Below, piece after piece: positions 17,333 to 25,805 of a stretch of DNA of 64,000 nt (positions are counted from its first letter, which is position 1; every line of letters begins with the position of its first letter). Origin of the DNA: Neorickettsia sennetsu str. Miyayama. GTDB lineage: Bacteria; Pseudomonadota; Alphaproteobacteria; Rickettsiales; Anaplasmataceae. Location of the stretch: positions 248,001 through 312,000 of the forward strand of contig NC_007798.1 of assembly GCF_000013165.1 (NCBI RefSeq). The letters run 5' to 3'. The translations under genes and the position numbers were made by a program. The notes under the pieces are model-generated. The model did no database searches. It had not been told where the DNA came from and saw only the letters and a program-made list of their open reading frames with translations.

Positions 17333-18197
17333 GATTCGTGTTTCTGCGGATAATCGTGCTTTTCTCGAGACTTCCAGGCTTGTAAGTGCATGTGGGTTAA
17401 ACACTGTTTGCCAAGAGGCTGCCTGTCCGAACATTAGTGAGTGCTGGAGCAGTAAGCATGTCACCGTGATGATTTTGGGTTCTGTCTGCACGAGGGCTTG
17501 TAGATTTTGTAATGTTACGACCGGCAAGCCTGAGTTACTCGACCCTCATGAACCGGAAAAACTAGCTTCGGCAGTAGGTAAGCTTGGCTTGAGGCACGTT
17601 GTTATAACTTCTGTTGATAGGGATGATCTTGACGACGGGGGTGCAGAACATTTTGCAAGCTGCGTAAGGAGAATTAGAGAAACTTCGCCTGGTACGAGTA
17701 TAGAAGTTCTCACTCCGGACTTTCTTGGTAAGGTAGGTGCAAGGGACATCATAATAGCTGCGGCGCCGGATGTTTTCAATCATAATGTGGAGACTGTGCC
17801 ACGTCTGCATCCTAAAATAAGGATTAAGGCAAGATACTTTAATAGTCTTTCCTTATTGGAGGAAGTCAAAAGAAAGGATCCACGGATTTTTACGAAGTCT
17901 GGTCTAATGCTGGGACTTGGTGAGGAAAGAAGTGAGGTTTTGCAGGTTATGGACGATATGCGTGTGGCAGGGATCGACTTTTTAACTATTGGTCAATATC
18001 TGCGGCCAAGCAAGAAACATATGGAGGTGCAGCGCTATGCAACAGATGAGGAATTTCAATATTACAAGGAAGCTGCGTACGCACGGGGGTTTCTCATGGT
18101 TGCGTCAAGTGCTTTGACACGTTCTTCTTATCATGCGGACGAAGATTTTTTGCATCTAAAAAATGCTAGAGCTGGGGCTCTGGCGAAGTTGGTCTAA
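17307..18197 (+). CDS. lipA: Lipoyl synthase
   Basis: A radical-SAM enzyme that inserts two sulfurs into octanoyl groups on E2 and GcvH proteins, in the last step of lipoate formation. The protein (about 296 residues) has both cluster motifs: the N-terminal auxiliary-cluster cysteines in [18 protein letters not shown] and the radical-SAM [10 protein letters not shown]-terminal RSSYHADE with the conserved RSSY is present. Start codons GTG 17304 and ATG 17307 are adjacent; AGAAGG lies upstream of both. The start lies inside the end of rpmB. Confidence 0.95.
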   Translation: MERTIEKPRIRVSADNRAFLETSRLVSACGLNTVCQEAACPNISECWSSKHVTVMILGSVCTRACRFCNVTTGKPELLDPHEPEKLASAVGKLGLRHVVITSVDRDDLDDGGAEHFASCVRRIRETSPGTSIEVLTPDFLGKVGARDIIIAAAPDVFNHNVETVPRLHPKIRIKARYFNSLSLLEEVKRKDPRIFTKSGLMLGLGEERSEVLQVMDDMRVAGIDFLTIGQYLRPSKKHMEVQRYATDEEFQYYKEAAYARGFLMVASSALTRSSYHADEDFLHLKNARAGALAKLV

Positions 18198-18365
18198 ATT
18201 GTATGGTAAGCTAAGGTTTTGCAATATGCATAACTTCGTGTTTTAAGTGATCTTTGCAATGCATTGTTTAGAATTGTCTTATTTGAACGTTTTTATTGCT
18301 TAGAACACGACCTAGATTGCAAAAGTAGTGTTGTTAAGACTTTTCCGTTATTGCTGTGTTGAGAA

Positions 18366-18845
18366 ATGTCTGGACGGTGTTCATATCGTGATTGCAAGAT
18401 TCTCCCTTTTAGTGCTTATTGCACCTTTGCGATTGTCCTTGATGTGGTACGCTATCCGGAGTTTATACCTTGGTGCGAACAGATACGGATTATTTCTAGG
18501 GAGAAAGATACAATACGGGCTGAAGTTGTGATTTCGTTTAAAGGAATACGCTCAAGCTATATTTCTGTAATAAAGTTCTTGCCACCAACATGTGAGAGGG
18601 GTGGCTACATAGAAGTCAGATCAACCGAAGGTGTGTTTAGGCACCTATATACCTTGTGGGAATTTCATCCACAAGGAAGCTCTTCAAAGGTGGCATTCTA
18701 CATAGAGTATGCATTGAGGTCGAGACTTGTAAATTCCATGGTCAAGCTTATGTATGGCGCAGCGCAGAAGAGAATAATAGAAGCTTTTGAGCAAAGATGC
18801 AGAACGGTAGCAAATTTATACGAGCCACATCAAAGTGATAAGTAA
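18366..18845 (+). CDS. COQ10/RatA-family START-domain protein
   Basis: A 159-residue single START/polyketide-cyclase domain of the COQ10 type, which binds ubiquinone or its intermediates and supports respiratory function. Visible hallmarks are VLDVVRYPEFIPWCEQI near residues 24-40, the central ISFKGIRSSYISVI strand and the C-terminal helix ending AAQKRIIEAFEQRC. The same family is also annotated as the RatA toxin in enterobacteria; in alphaproteobacteria the coenzyme Q role is the better guess. It stands alone after lipA, with a 168-base gap that contains two imperfect copies of a TTTGCAATxxCAT sequence. Confidence 0.85.
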   Translation: MSGRCSYRDCKILPFSAYCTFAIVLDVVRYPEFIPWCEQIRIISREKDTIRAEVVISFKGIRSSYISVIKFLPPTCERGGYIEVRSTEGVFRHLYTLWEFHPQGSSSKVAFYIEYALRSRLVNSMVKLMYGAAQKRIIEAFEQRCRTVANLYEPHQSDK

Positions 18846-18886
18846 AGCAACCGTATCACGCTATCAGGAAAGTGGTTTTACCTTGT

Positions 18887-18899
18887 GACACTATGTGTC
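18887..18899. terminator. Small hairpin between convergent genes
   Basis: GACAC-TAT-GTGTC is a perfect 5-bp hairpin lying between the convergent COQ10-like gene and the PPDK regulator. No T-tract follows on either strand, so a terminator role is only a guess from position. Confidence 0.25.
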
Positions 18900-18963
18900 C
18901 TTACAAAAAGAACCATAATTGTATAGTGTGTAAGATTTTACGTGCAAGTGCTCAGTATGGAAT

Positions 18964-19776
18964 TTAGTACTTTCTCATTGTGTACTCCTTCATTATTGCT
19001 GCAGCAATTTCCTCAACAGACCTGTGTGTGACATCTATAACCGGCCAGTTATTTTTTATGAATGTTTTACGCGCATTTGTGAGTTCTTCTAAGATCTGCT
19101 CTCTGTCTGCATAAACTGGGTTATCATAGTTTTGTGATATAGAGAGTCTTGCTTTTCTTATTTCTATAAGTCTGTCTGGGTTTATGGTCAGTCCCACTAT
19201 TAAGATATTTTCCAGCGTAGTGAGTTTCGCTGGCAGTGGTATGTTATTCACAAACGGAATATTTGCAACTCTATAGCCAAGATGTGACAAGTAAACACTT
19301 GTTGGGGATTTTGAGGTCCGTGATGGTCCCACTATTATGATGTTTGCCTCATCAAGGTCCCATGTATTTTGGCCATCATCATGAGTGAGAACGTAATTCA
19401 TCGCATCAATCCTTGCGAAGTAGTCTTCGTTGAAGGTTTGGTACTCTTCCTTACTTGTGTGTATTGGTTCGATTCCTAAATATGAAGAAAGTTCCCTTAT
19501 TACCCGTGAAAGTACCGCTATACAAGGGATTTTTCTCTTTTGACAGAAATCTTTTAATGTGTCTCGTATTATCCGTTCCCTTATCGAGTAGAGTACAAAG
19601 GAACTTCTCTCAATATGTAAAAAGACCTGTTGCAATTTTTCAATGCTTGTCGTAGATGGCCACAGATGGTGCTCTGCAGAGACCAAGTGTTCGAATCTTT
19701 CTAGAGATGCCCTTGAGACTGCAATTAATGCGTCTACTCCATAGTCCGAAATTAAGTGCACATTTAGTTGTTTCAT
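18964..19776 (-). CDS. ppsR: PPDK/PEP synthase regulatory kinase-phosphorylase (DUF299)
   Basis: A bifunctional regulatory protein that inactivates pyruvate phosphate dikinase (or PEP synthase) by ADP-dependent threonine phosphorylation and reactivates it by phosphorolysis. The 270-residue sequence has the N-terminal LISDYGVDAL segment and the family P-loop GPSRTSKSPTSVYLSHLGYR around residues 149-168, followed by ANIPFV. The likely target is encoded in this window at 54.3-56.9 kb: a PPDK with the expected Thr next to its catalytic His. The start is the ATG at 19776. Confidence 0.92.
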   Translation of the reverse strand: MKQLNVHLISDYGVDALIAVSRASLERFEHLVSAEHHLWPSTTSIEKLQQVFLHIERSSFVLYSIRERIIRDTLKDFCQKRKIPCIAVLSRVIRELSSYLGIEPIHTSKEEYQTFNEDYFARIDAMNYVLTHDDGQNTWDLDEANIIIVGPSRTSKSPTSVYLSHLGYRVANIPFVNNIPLPAKLTTLENILIVGLTINPDRLIEIRKARLSISQNYDNPVYADREQILEELTNARKTFIKNNWPVIDVTHRSVEEIAAAIMKEYTMRKY

Positions 19777-19845
19777 TGTTGTTGTTGATTTATACTTTCC
19801 GTCGAGCTCCTAGCGCTGTTTCGGATATCAATTACTAAATTTTAC

Positions 19846-19919
19846 GCGCCCTTAGCTCAGCAGGATAGAGCAACAGCCTTCTAAGCTGTGGGTCAGAGGT
19901 TCGATTCCTCTAGGGCGCA
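19846..19919 (+). tRNA. tRNA-Arg (anticodon TCT)
   Basis: A complete cloverleaf. The acceptor stem is GCGCCCT (19846-19852) with AGGGCGC (19912-19918). The D-arm is GCTCAG...GAGC, the anticodon stem ACAGC/GCTGT has loop CTTCTAA (anticodon TCT), and the T-arm contains GGTTCGATTCC-type sequence. The discriminator base is A. No 3' CCA is encoded. It is the only tRNA gene I find in the window. Confidence 0.95.
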
Positions 19920-20015
19920 GAGACCCTGTGTGTATATTGGGCTTGCACTTTTGTTTGTCTAGACTGTCTTTCAGCATTTAATGCTTATGATTTTCCGGTT
20001 TCAGGGGGAACTTGG

Positions 20016-20030
20016 CAACAAATCTTGTTG
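20016..20030 (+). other. Perfect 6-bp hairpin downstream of tRNA-Arg
   Basis: CAACAA-ATC-TTGTTG forms a tight hairpin about 100 bases after the tRNA, followed by a moderately T-rich stretch. It may end the tRNA transcript. The remaining gap to tlyC (20031-20281) shows a 92-codon minus-strand opening that I do not trust. Confidence 0.3.
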
Positions 20031-20281
20031 TGGTCTATTTACCGCATCGGGGTTTGTCTTTTGTGACTGACTTTAGATAAAGTTTTTTCTGATCTGACAG
20101 AGGTGGCTCTGTATAAGGGTTCATTGATCTTGTATTGTGATTTAGGTGCTTGTGCCCTGCTCAGAAAAGTCAAAACGGACGGTTCACCATTTGTTGGTAA
20201 TTTTTCCTTAGCCTCATGTAGGAACAGACCTAGGTGATTTCTGCAGGGTGTGTTCTTCAGAGAATTGTTCGGTTTCTCAGA

Positions 20282-20310
20282 TTTACAAAGCATTTTTTTT
20301 AGATTATAAT
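20282..20310 (+). promoter_or_regulatory. Sigma70 promoter of tlyC
   Basis: TTTACA (20282-20287) and TATAAT (20305-20310) are spaced by 17 bases. Transcription would start about a dozen bases before the TTG start of tlyC. Confidence 0.6.
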
Positions 20311-20329
20311 ATCCCATCGTTTATGTGCC

Positions 20330-21088
20330 TTGTTTCGTCCCATATTTAGTTTTCTAAAAAAGTTCGTTGCATGGAAGCGGAGGGATGTGTCTGCTCAGGA
20401 TGGTTCTTTCCTTGCAAAGTTAGACAGCATATACGTAGAGGACATAATGGTTGAGCGTTCTAAAATTGTTGCGCTTGACGTTCGTACAATGGGTGAAGGA
20501 TTGCTAGAAGTCCTGAAGGGTATTAGCCACAGTCGGGTACCCGTCTTTGATGGTAATTTAGACAAAATAGTTGGGTTTATTCACGTAAAGGATGTGTTGA
20601 ACCGTATGGGTGCTCCTTTCAATATAAGGAGTGCGTTGCGCAAAATTGTATGTGTTCCACCTTCGATGAAGGCCTCTGGATTGCTGATGGAAATGAAAGC
20701 TGCTCGTGTTCATGTAGCGGTGGTTGTCGATGAGTTCGGTGCGACTGTGGGTGTTGTTACAATGACAGACATTGTTGAACAAATACTTGGAGATATTCAG
20801 GACGAACATGGGGTTGATGCTGAGCCATCTTTTCTTCGTGTTGGTAGCGATAAATTTGAAGTCTCAACCGGGATTGAGATGAAAGAATTTCTTGATAAAT
20901 CTGGTCTAGAATTAAAAGCGGGTCATGGTTCCAGGACTTTAGGTGGTTACATATTGAGTATTGCTGGAAAAGTTCCCTCGGTTGGGGACGTTGTATCTTC
21001 CCCTGAAGGAGTGGAGTTTACAATCTTAGATGCAGATAACAAAAAGATCGGGGTAGTTTTAGTTGATGCTTCTCGCATTGAGAACTAG
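20330..21088 (+). CDS. tlyC: CBS-pair and CorC-domain protein (TlyC/CorC-like)
   Basis: A cytoplasmic protein of 252 residues with two CBS domains (about residues 38-160) and the C-terminal CorC/HlyC transporter-associated domain (about 170-250, with LDKSGLELKAGHGSRTLGGYIL). Homologues are annotated as magnesium/cobalt efflux protein CorC or, in rickettsiae, haemolysin TlyC; the haemolytic role is doubtful. It lacks the N-terminal membrane domain of larger relatives. The frame starts with a TTG at 20330, 20 bases after the -10 box, and no better start lies nearby. Confidence 0.85.
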   Translation: MFRPIFSFLKKFVAWKRRDVSAQDGSFLAKLDSIYVEDIMVERSKIVALDVRTMGEGLLEVLKGISHSRVPVFDGNLDKIVGFIHVKDVLNRMGAPFNIRSALRKIVCVPPSMKASGLLMEMKAARVHVAVVVDEFGATVGVVTMTDIVEQILGDIQDEHGVDAEPSFLRVGSDKFEVSTGIEMKEFLDKSGLELKAGHGSRTLGGYILSIAGKVPSVGDVVSSPEGVEFTILDADNKKIGVVLVDASRIEN

Positions 21089-21160
21089 TCTGGAGTGTTT
21101 TTTGTTTGTCAGTTTTGGTACACGGTTTTTCCTGTGACATGTTGTTCTTGCATTGGGTGT

Positions 21161-21196
21161 TATAATAGTTAGATGGAGTGCGATTAACTTGGAGGG
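21161..21196 (+). promoter_or_regulatory. -10 box and strong ribosome-binding site of the unknown 466-residue protein
   Basis: TATAAT (21161-21166) precedes a strong GGAGGG (21191-21196) four bases before the ATG at 21201. I see no good -35 at standard spacing. Such a strong ribosome-binding site is unusual in this window. Confidence 0.45.
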
Positions 21197-21200
21197 TTGA

Positions 21201-22601
21201 ATGCAAGGTAAAATAGGCCGGTTTGCGCTGGCTGCAGCTCGCATGAGCAGAAATATCGGTGGTGCTGTACTCAATACTGGCAAGGCCGTTCTTCTTGCGA
21301 CTCCACGTAAGATGAAGTTGGGCATCGCAGAGAGATTTGGTGATCTTATTAGTGGTGCTAAAGAGTGGGAGGTCTTGCATAAGGCTAATACTAATCGTTT
21401 TACGAAAACAGCCTTAGGTGCAGATTGGACCAGCCATACAAAAACTTTGGATGGAGCAAAGGATGTTGAGTTTAGTGTACCAAGGGCGCTAGTGCCACAG
21501 GATAGTATACATGCCCTTGAAGGTTATCTGAATGCTATTGCAAGTGGTGAGGGAATAGCCGAGGCGCGAGAGAAGAATAAGGGGAATCATCTGTATCTTC
21601 TGCATGCTGAGTTTGTTGCCCTCGGTGGTGGTGTAGAAATTAGAGAGAATGGTAAAAATAACCAGGCTGAGCTTGTGATTAAGATCCCACTTTGTGCAAG
21701 CAAGGCAGAGTTTCAAGAGCGAGTTGCAAAGGCTATAAAGGCCGCGGGAATAGAGGATTCATGCTCGGTTAGAGAAGCTACTGAGCGGTTGTGGAAGAGA
21801 AAGGATGTAGACTTTGGAAAAAGCACTAGTTCTACACAGTGCGATCACGAACACAACCACCATCCTTCTAAGCCTGAGAATCAATATAATCCGGTTAGCA
21901 ATGCCGGACTGAATATGGCAAAGAGCATGCCTGAGCTCCGCGAAATGGAAAAGCAAACACCTGTAACTCCAACTAGATCGCAGTCTACGAGCGATCTGCG
22001 TAGTGCTATCTTAGCAATGAGGCTAAAACCGATTGCAACTCAGGAAAAGAGTGCAGTTATTGATGCTGCAAATTCTCTTGTAGAGTTACTGAGATATAGG
22101 GATCTAGAAGTGTGTGGTGGTCTTACGGATGTGGATTTATGTAAACTTAGGAGCGTTGCAATAGAAATGAGGTCTACCGGCTCTTTAGACCTTTCAGATA
22201 GCCAGAGAGGTTGTTTGCCGGAGGGCCTAGGAGCCAAGCTACATGCGTTCAAGGCGGGATGTGATCAAAAAATTGCAGATTTGGAACGTGGTGAGCAGAA
22301 TCTTCCAGGAAGCAGTGTGGATCCATTGCCGAGTGCAGTAGTGGAGGAGATTAGGGGGTATAAGTCCGCAGGAAGAGCTGCTGAAAATTTGGTGTTTGCG
22401 ATTGCAGCGCTCCCCGCTTTAGCGAGTCATTTGGGTGTTGCGCCTGTGCAATCCCCCTTTAAGTCTTCCCTTGCAGGAGCGCTTCTGAATGCGGCTTCTG
22501 GTATCCCAATATCTGGTGTGGACGAGACACAGGGTCTACAGCATGCTCCATCGCATACTCCGGAAAATATGGAACATGCTGTGCATGGACAAGGTAAGTA
22601 G
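21201..22601 (+). CDS. Unknown 466-residue protein, possible lineage-specific effector
   Basis: I do not recognise a family. The protein has a basic, Ala/Gly-rich N-terminus (residues 1-60, no signal peptide) and a mixed alpha/beta middle. A His-rich linker follows (CDHEHNHHPSKPENQ, about residues 214-228), then a Ser/Thr/Pro-rich stretch with two short S-x-x-x-LR elements (SMPELREM, STSDLRSA). The C-terminal third is Ala/Leu-rich and ends in another low-complexity tail rich in His, Pro and Gly. Lack of transmembrane segments, linker-rich modular composition and its own promoter and strong ribosome-binding site would fit a secreted (for example type IV) effector, but this is inference. No repeat arrays or ankyrins are visible. 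Confidence 0.85.
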   Translation: MQGKIGRFALAAARMSRNIGGAVLNTGKAVLLATPRKMKLGIAERFGDLISGAKEWEVLHKANTNRFTKTALGADWTSHTKTLDGAKDVEFSVPRALVPQDSIHALEGYLNAIASGEGIAEAREKNKGNHLYLLHAEFVALGGGVEIRENGKNNQAELVIKIPLCASKAEFQERVAKAIKAAGIEDSCSVREATERLWKRKDVDFGKSTSSTQCDHEHNHHPSKPENQYNPVSNAGLNMAKSMPELREMEKQTPVTPTRSQSTSDLRSAILAMRLKPIATQEKSAVIDAANSLVELLRYRDLEVCGGLTDVDLCKLRSVAIEMRSTGSLDLSDSQRGCLPEGLGAKLHAFKAGCDQKIADLERGEQNLPGSSVDPLPSAVVEEIRGYKSAGRAAENLVFAIAALPALASHLGVAPVQSPFKSSLAGALLNAASGIPISGVDETQGLQHAPSHTPENMEHAVHGQGK

Positions 22602-22788
22602 CTTGAGAAAAGTGTTGACTTTCCTGTTGTTCTACATTGAGCAAGTTGCGTACTTGTCTTGCTGACATGAATTTGAAGGAGGTGTGCTTCTGTCTTCATT
22701 GTTTTGTTGTGCTCAGTGGGTCTTTTATGGATTTGCCAAGTATGAGTATGTCGGTTAGACTGTGTGAGTTATGTGTTTGAGCACCTGT

Positions 22789-23208
22789 ATGCCGCATGTT
22801 GTCACGGAGAAATGCGTGAAATGCAAGTACACAGACTGCGTTGAAGTCTGTCCTGTAGACTGCTTTCACGAAGCTGGGGAGTATTTGGTGATAGATCCAG
22901 ATGTCTGCATAGATTGTGGTGTTTGTGTTCCTGAGTGTCCGATAGAGGCGATAATTAGTGATGAAACGTATATTGATGGAAAAAGTTTAGGGGAGATTAT
23001 TTCTGTGTCGGATGCTTCTCTGCTTACTAAAAAGCAGCTTGATGCAAGGTTTATGCTGGTTTTTAATCGTGAGAGAGCGGCTGAGCTGCCCTTGATAGTT
23101 ACAAAAAAGGATCCTTTGGATGGAGCAGAGAAATGGGCTGAAGTTCCAAATAAAATTTGCTATATAAAGCAGACAGAAAGTAAAGAAAATGGTATAGACA
23201 ATGGTTAG
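22789..23208 (+). CDS. fdxA: 7Fe-8S ferredoxin FdxA
   Basis: A small electron carrier with one [3Fe-4S] and one [4Fe-4S] cluster. From the ATG at 22789 the protein is 139 residues and begins [20 protein letters not shown], the FdxA N-terminus. The second motif is [12 protein letters not shown]. The last 60 residues form the usual extended tail. The frame is open upstream to 22771, but those extra residues do not fit the family. The 187-base gap before it contains an isolated perfect GAAGGAGGTG not placed before any start codon. Confidence 0.93.
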   Translation: MPHVVTEKCVKCKYTDCVEVCPVDCFHEAGEYLVIDPDVCIDCGVCVPECPIEAIISDETYIDGKSLGEIISVSDASLLTKKQLDARFMLVFNRERAAELPLIVTKKDPLDGAEKWAEVPNKICYIKQTESKENGIDNG

Positions 23209-23229
23209 GGAGTTGCTTCGTTTGGTCGT

Positions 23230-23682
23230 ATGAGTTCTGGTAGTGGTGAGTCGTTTCTTGATCGGCTGAAAAAGAAAAAGCCTGTGAGTAGTGGTGGAGA
23301 TGGAGGGGGTGGATTTGCCTCTCGTTTTACTCAGAAAGCCTCACAGGGGAGTGCTGCTTTCTCTGAAAAGTTTTCCGGAGCAAAGCCTAGTGGTGGTTTT
23401 GCTTCTCAAAAGGGTGTTCAGAAAAGCAAGAAGGATGCTGCAGGTTTTGCTGAGAGTGTCCGAAAGAAGCGTAGCGACTGTGTATACCTTGTTCGTGGCA
23501 AGGATAAAAATAGGCCAGCTTGGCACTACGTTCTTGTGGATAAGGTTAAGAAGGAAATGTTTCTTGCTGCTGCAAAGAGTGGCTCCATAGATGTTAAGGA
23601 TTACGGGGAAATATTATATTCTGGTTGGGGCGAAGACCCTCCTGAGGACATTAAGAAGAAAATTGAAGAAGAGTACAACTGA
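23230..23682 (+). CDS. Conserved-looking unknown 150-residue protein
   Basis: No function recognised. The first half (residues 1-80) is a Gly/Ser/Lys-rich, probably disordered segment with repeated FASRF/FSEKF/FASQK phrases. The second half (about 83-150) is a compact aromatic and charged domain beginning CVYLVRGKDKNRPAWHYV and ending in an acidic Lys/Glu helix. No signal peptide or membrane span. It follows fdxA by 21 bases and is likely in the same transcript. The well-formed C-terminal domain suggests a real conserved family, perhaps restricted to Rickettsiales. Confidence 0.8.
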   Translation: MSSGSGESFLDRLKKKKPVSSGGDGGGGFASRFTQKASQGSAAFSEKFSGAKPSGGFASQKGVQKSKKDAAGFAESVRKKRSDCVYLVRGKDKNRPAWHYVLVDKVKKEMFLAAAKSGSIDVKDYGEILYSGWGEDPPEDIKKKIEEEYN

Positions 23683-23800
23683 TTCTTCTAGTTGTGGATA
23701 TCAAACTAAGCAACCCTTGTCGCTTTTTGCTATGGTTTGTGTGCTTTTCCTCTTTCCAGGACTTTACGCGAATGTGCAGTTGCATTTCTAGATCAGTGAA

Positions 23801-25324
23801 ATGAAGTTGAGGGTTCATAATACACTTTCTGGCTTAAAGGAAGAATTTTTTCCTTTAAGCAGCGAAGTGGTGCGCATGTACGTGTGTGGACCAACTGTAT
23901 ACGATGTTCCGCATATAGGGAATATCAGGGCTTCTGTAGTGTATGACATTGTATATAGGGTCCTACTTAAGCTTTTTCCTGAAGTTATTTATGTGCGTAA
24001 CATTACTGATGTAGATGACAAGATTATAACAGCTGCGTCTGTCCGAGGTGTCAAGTGTGATAAGGTTGCGCTTCATTACGAACATATTTTCCATGAGCAT
24101 TTAGGCTTGCTTAATTGCCTTTCGCCAACTGTTGAACCGAAAGCTACGCAAAACATAGGTAAAATGATTTCCATGATTCAAGCGCTTATAGATAATGGGA
24201 ATGCTTACTCCGTGGGGGGAAATGTATATTTTGATGTAGGCTCATTTGCTGAATATGGGGTACTTTCCAAGAGAAAAAAAGAGCAATTGGTCTACGGTGT
24301 GCGGGTAGAGAAGGATGTCGATAAAAAGCATCCAGGGGATTTCATATTGTGGAAAAGTGATGATCATGTATATTGGCCAAGTCCGTGGGGAAACGGGCGA
24401 CCAGGGTGGCATATAGAGTGTTCTGCTATGACTTTAGCAACGTTAGGTGCAGATTTTGACATACATGGTGGTGGCGCAGACTTGAAGTTTCCCCATCACG
24501 AAAATGAAAGAGCTCAAAGTATGTGCGCTAATCCTGGTTCTCAATTTGCCCGCTACTGGGTTCATAATGGCTTTCTCACAGTAAATGGGGAAAAAATGAG
24601 TAAGTCCCTAGGGAATGTTGTTAATGTTGATACGCTAGTTGAATCAGGTGTTACACCAAATGTGATCCGTTTTGTACTTATTAGCACTCACTACAGTAAG
24701 CCGTTGGACTGGAATGATGCCATGGTCGGAGAAGCGATTAACTCTTTAATAAAATTCAAGCTTGCTCTTTTGGATAGCGGTGTTCTGCCTAAAAGTAAAA
24801 GCCATATAGGTAGTCTGAATATAGGAGTTTGTAGTGATAATGCTGAGGATGAGGAAGTCGACCCAAGAAGCTGCGCATCTGAGGTTATCGTTGCACGGAA
24901 TAAGAGAAAAGCAAAAAACTTCTCGAAAAAAATGAATGAGATTTTTAATAAGTTCGGGGGTTTAGGTGATGATTGTAGTATTTACACAAGGGAATTTTTT
25001 GAGTGTATGGCAGATGATTTTAATACTCCTGGCGCTATTGCCGTTCTGCATAAACTTAGTGATGGGGTTCGTCTTGTTGGTGCAGAAAAAGTGAATAATT
25101 TAGCACACCTTCTTTATAATTTATTGATCTTCTTAGGTATAGACTTAGGGGTGAGACAGTCCAGTGTATCCGAAGATTTTATCCGTTCGCAATTGCAGAA
25201 GCGCGCTGATTGTAAGCGGCAAAAGGACTTTGTTGAGGCCGATAGGATTCGCTTTGCGTTGGCTAAAATGGGAGTTCTAATCAGAGATCACAAGCATGCA
25301 CCCACAGATTGGGTGTCTCTTTAG
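23801..25324 (+). CDS. cysS: Cysteinyl-tRNA synthetase
   Basis: Charges tRNA-Cys. The 507-residue class I synthetase has the HIGH-type motif PHIGNIR (residues 37-43), the zinc-binding Cys/His residues (GPTVYDV Cys28, WHIECSAM, HHENE) and KMSKS in NGEKMSKSLGN. A charged insertion of about 50 residues (around 345-395, rich in acidic and Lys residues) lies between the anticodon-stem and C-terminal regions and is longer than in E. coli. It is monocistronic. Confidence 0.95.
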   Translation: MKLRVHNTLSGLKEEFFPLSSEVVRMYVCGPTVYDVPHIGNIRASVVYDIVYRVLLKLFPEVIYVRNITDVDDKIITAASVRGVKCDKVALHYEHIFHEHLGLLNCLSPTVEPKATQNIGKMISMIQALIDNGNAYSVGGNVYFDVGSFAEYGVLSKRKKEQLVYGVRVEKDVDKKHPGDFILWKSDDHVYWPSPWGNGRPGWHIECSAMTLATLGADFDIHGGGADLKFPHHENERAQSMCANPGSQFARYWVHNGFLTVNGEKMSKSLGNVVNVDTLVESGVTPNVIRFVLISTHYSKPLDWNDAMVGEAINSLIKFKLALLDSGVLPKSKSHIGSLNIGVCSDNAEDEEVDPRSCASEVIVARNKRKAKNFSKKMNEIFNKFGGLGDDCSIYTREFFECMADDFNTPGAIAVLHKLSDGVRLVGAEKVNNLAHLLYNLLIFLGIDLGVRQSSVSEDFIRSQLQKRADCKRQKDFVEADRIRFALAKMGVLIRDHKHAPTDWVSL

Positions 25325-25349
25325 TACTGGCTTTGCCTTTGCAGCAGTA

Positions 25350-25378
25350 TTGTACTTTACTTTAGAGTGCAGTATACT
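25350..25378 (+). promoter_or_regulatory. Sigma70 promoter upstream of a small frame and mutS
   Basis: TTGTAC (25350-25355) and TATACT (25373-25378) with a 17-base spacer, 45 bases before the ATG at 25423. mutS starts 430 bases further on, so either a short gene or a long mutS leader is transcribed. Confidence 0.5.
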
Positions 25379-25422
25379 ATATACACAATCCTGCTGTAAG
25401 TTTTCAAGCATATATTGTTCGT

Positions 25423-25617
25423 ATGCCGAAAAGTTTGGTTTTTTTTTCTTCTCTAAGTTCAGATGCTGCTGCTGCCGCTGCTTCGCTGCAAAGTAGTGTT
25501 CTACAGGCAGGCCTTGATTTAGGTGACTTGTGTCAGTCCTCTGCAAATGATACGTGTATTGTTCAGCAATGTGATGCTGTTTCTAATTCTCACGAAAATA
25601 GAATAGAAAGAGGATAG
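25423..25617 (+). CDS. Possible 64-residue low-complexity protein
   Basis: An ATG frame of 64 codons follows the promoter at 25350-25378 after 45 bases. The product begins MPKSLVFFSSLSS, continues with a run of alanines and then a polar Ser/Asp/Cys-containing tail. It has no clear ribosome-binding site and no recognised family. The region 25618-25805 before mutS shows nothing further. It may be only leader sequence of mutS. Confidence 0.3.
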   Translation: MPKSLVFFSSLSSDAAAAAASLQSSVLQAGLDLGDLCQSSANDTCIVQQCDAVSNSHENRIERG

Positions 25618-25805
25618 GGTTCCTTCTGTCGTCTGGCTTTTTGCTTTTCTGTTTCCTTGAATACGAGGTTTGCTGTTCTCGCTGCGTTCTTGTTTGTATC
25701 TCTCCTTTACTTGCTGTCACTAATCTATCTTTAAGCACATTTGCTTCTGGCAATCTCCGCTTTAGTGAGAGAGAATTGTTCATTTTGGACTGGTCTTGTT
25801 TGTTT

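Noticed and set aside
20039-20317. 92-codon minus-strand frame between tRNA-Arg and tlyC
   Set aside because: It overlaps the tlyC promoter, has a poorly spaced ribosome-binding site and its translation (Lys/Ser/Asn/Pro-rich) shows no domain; probably chance.
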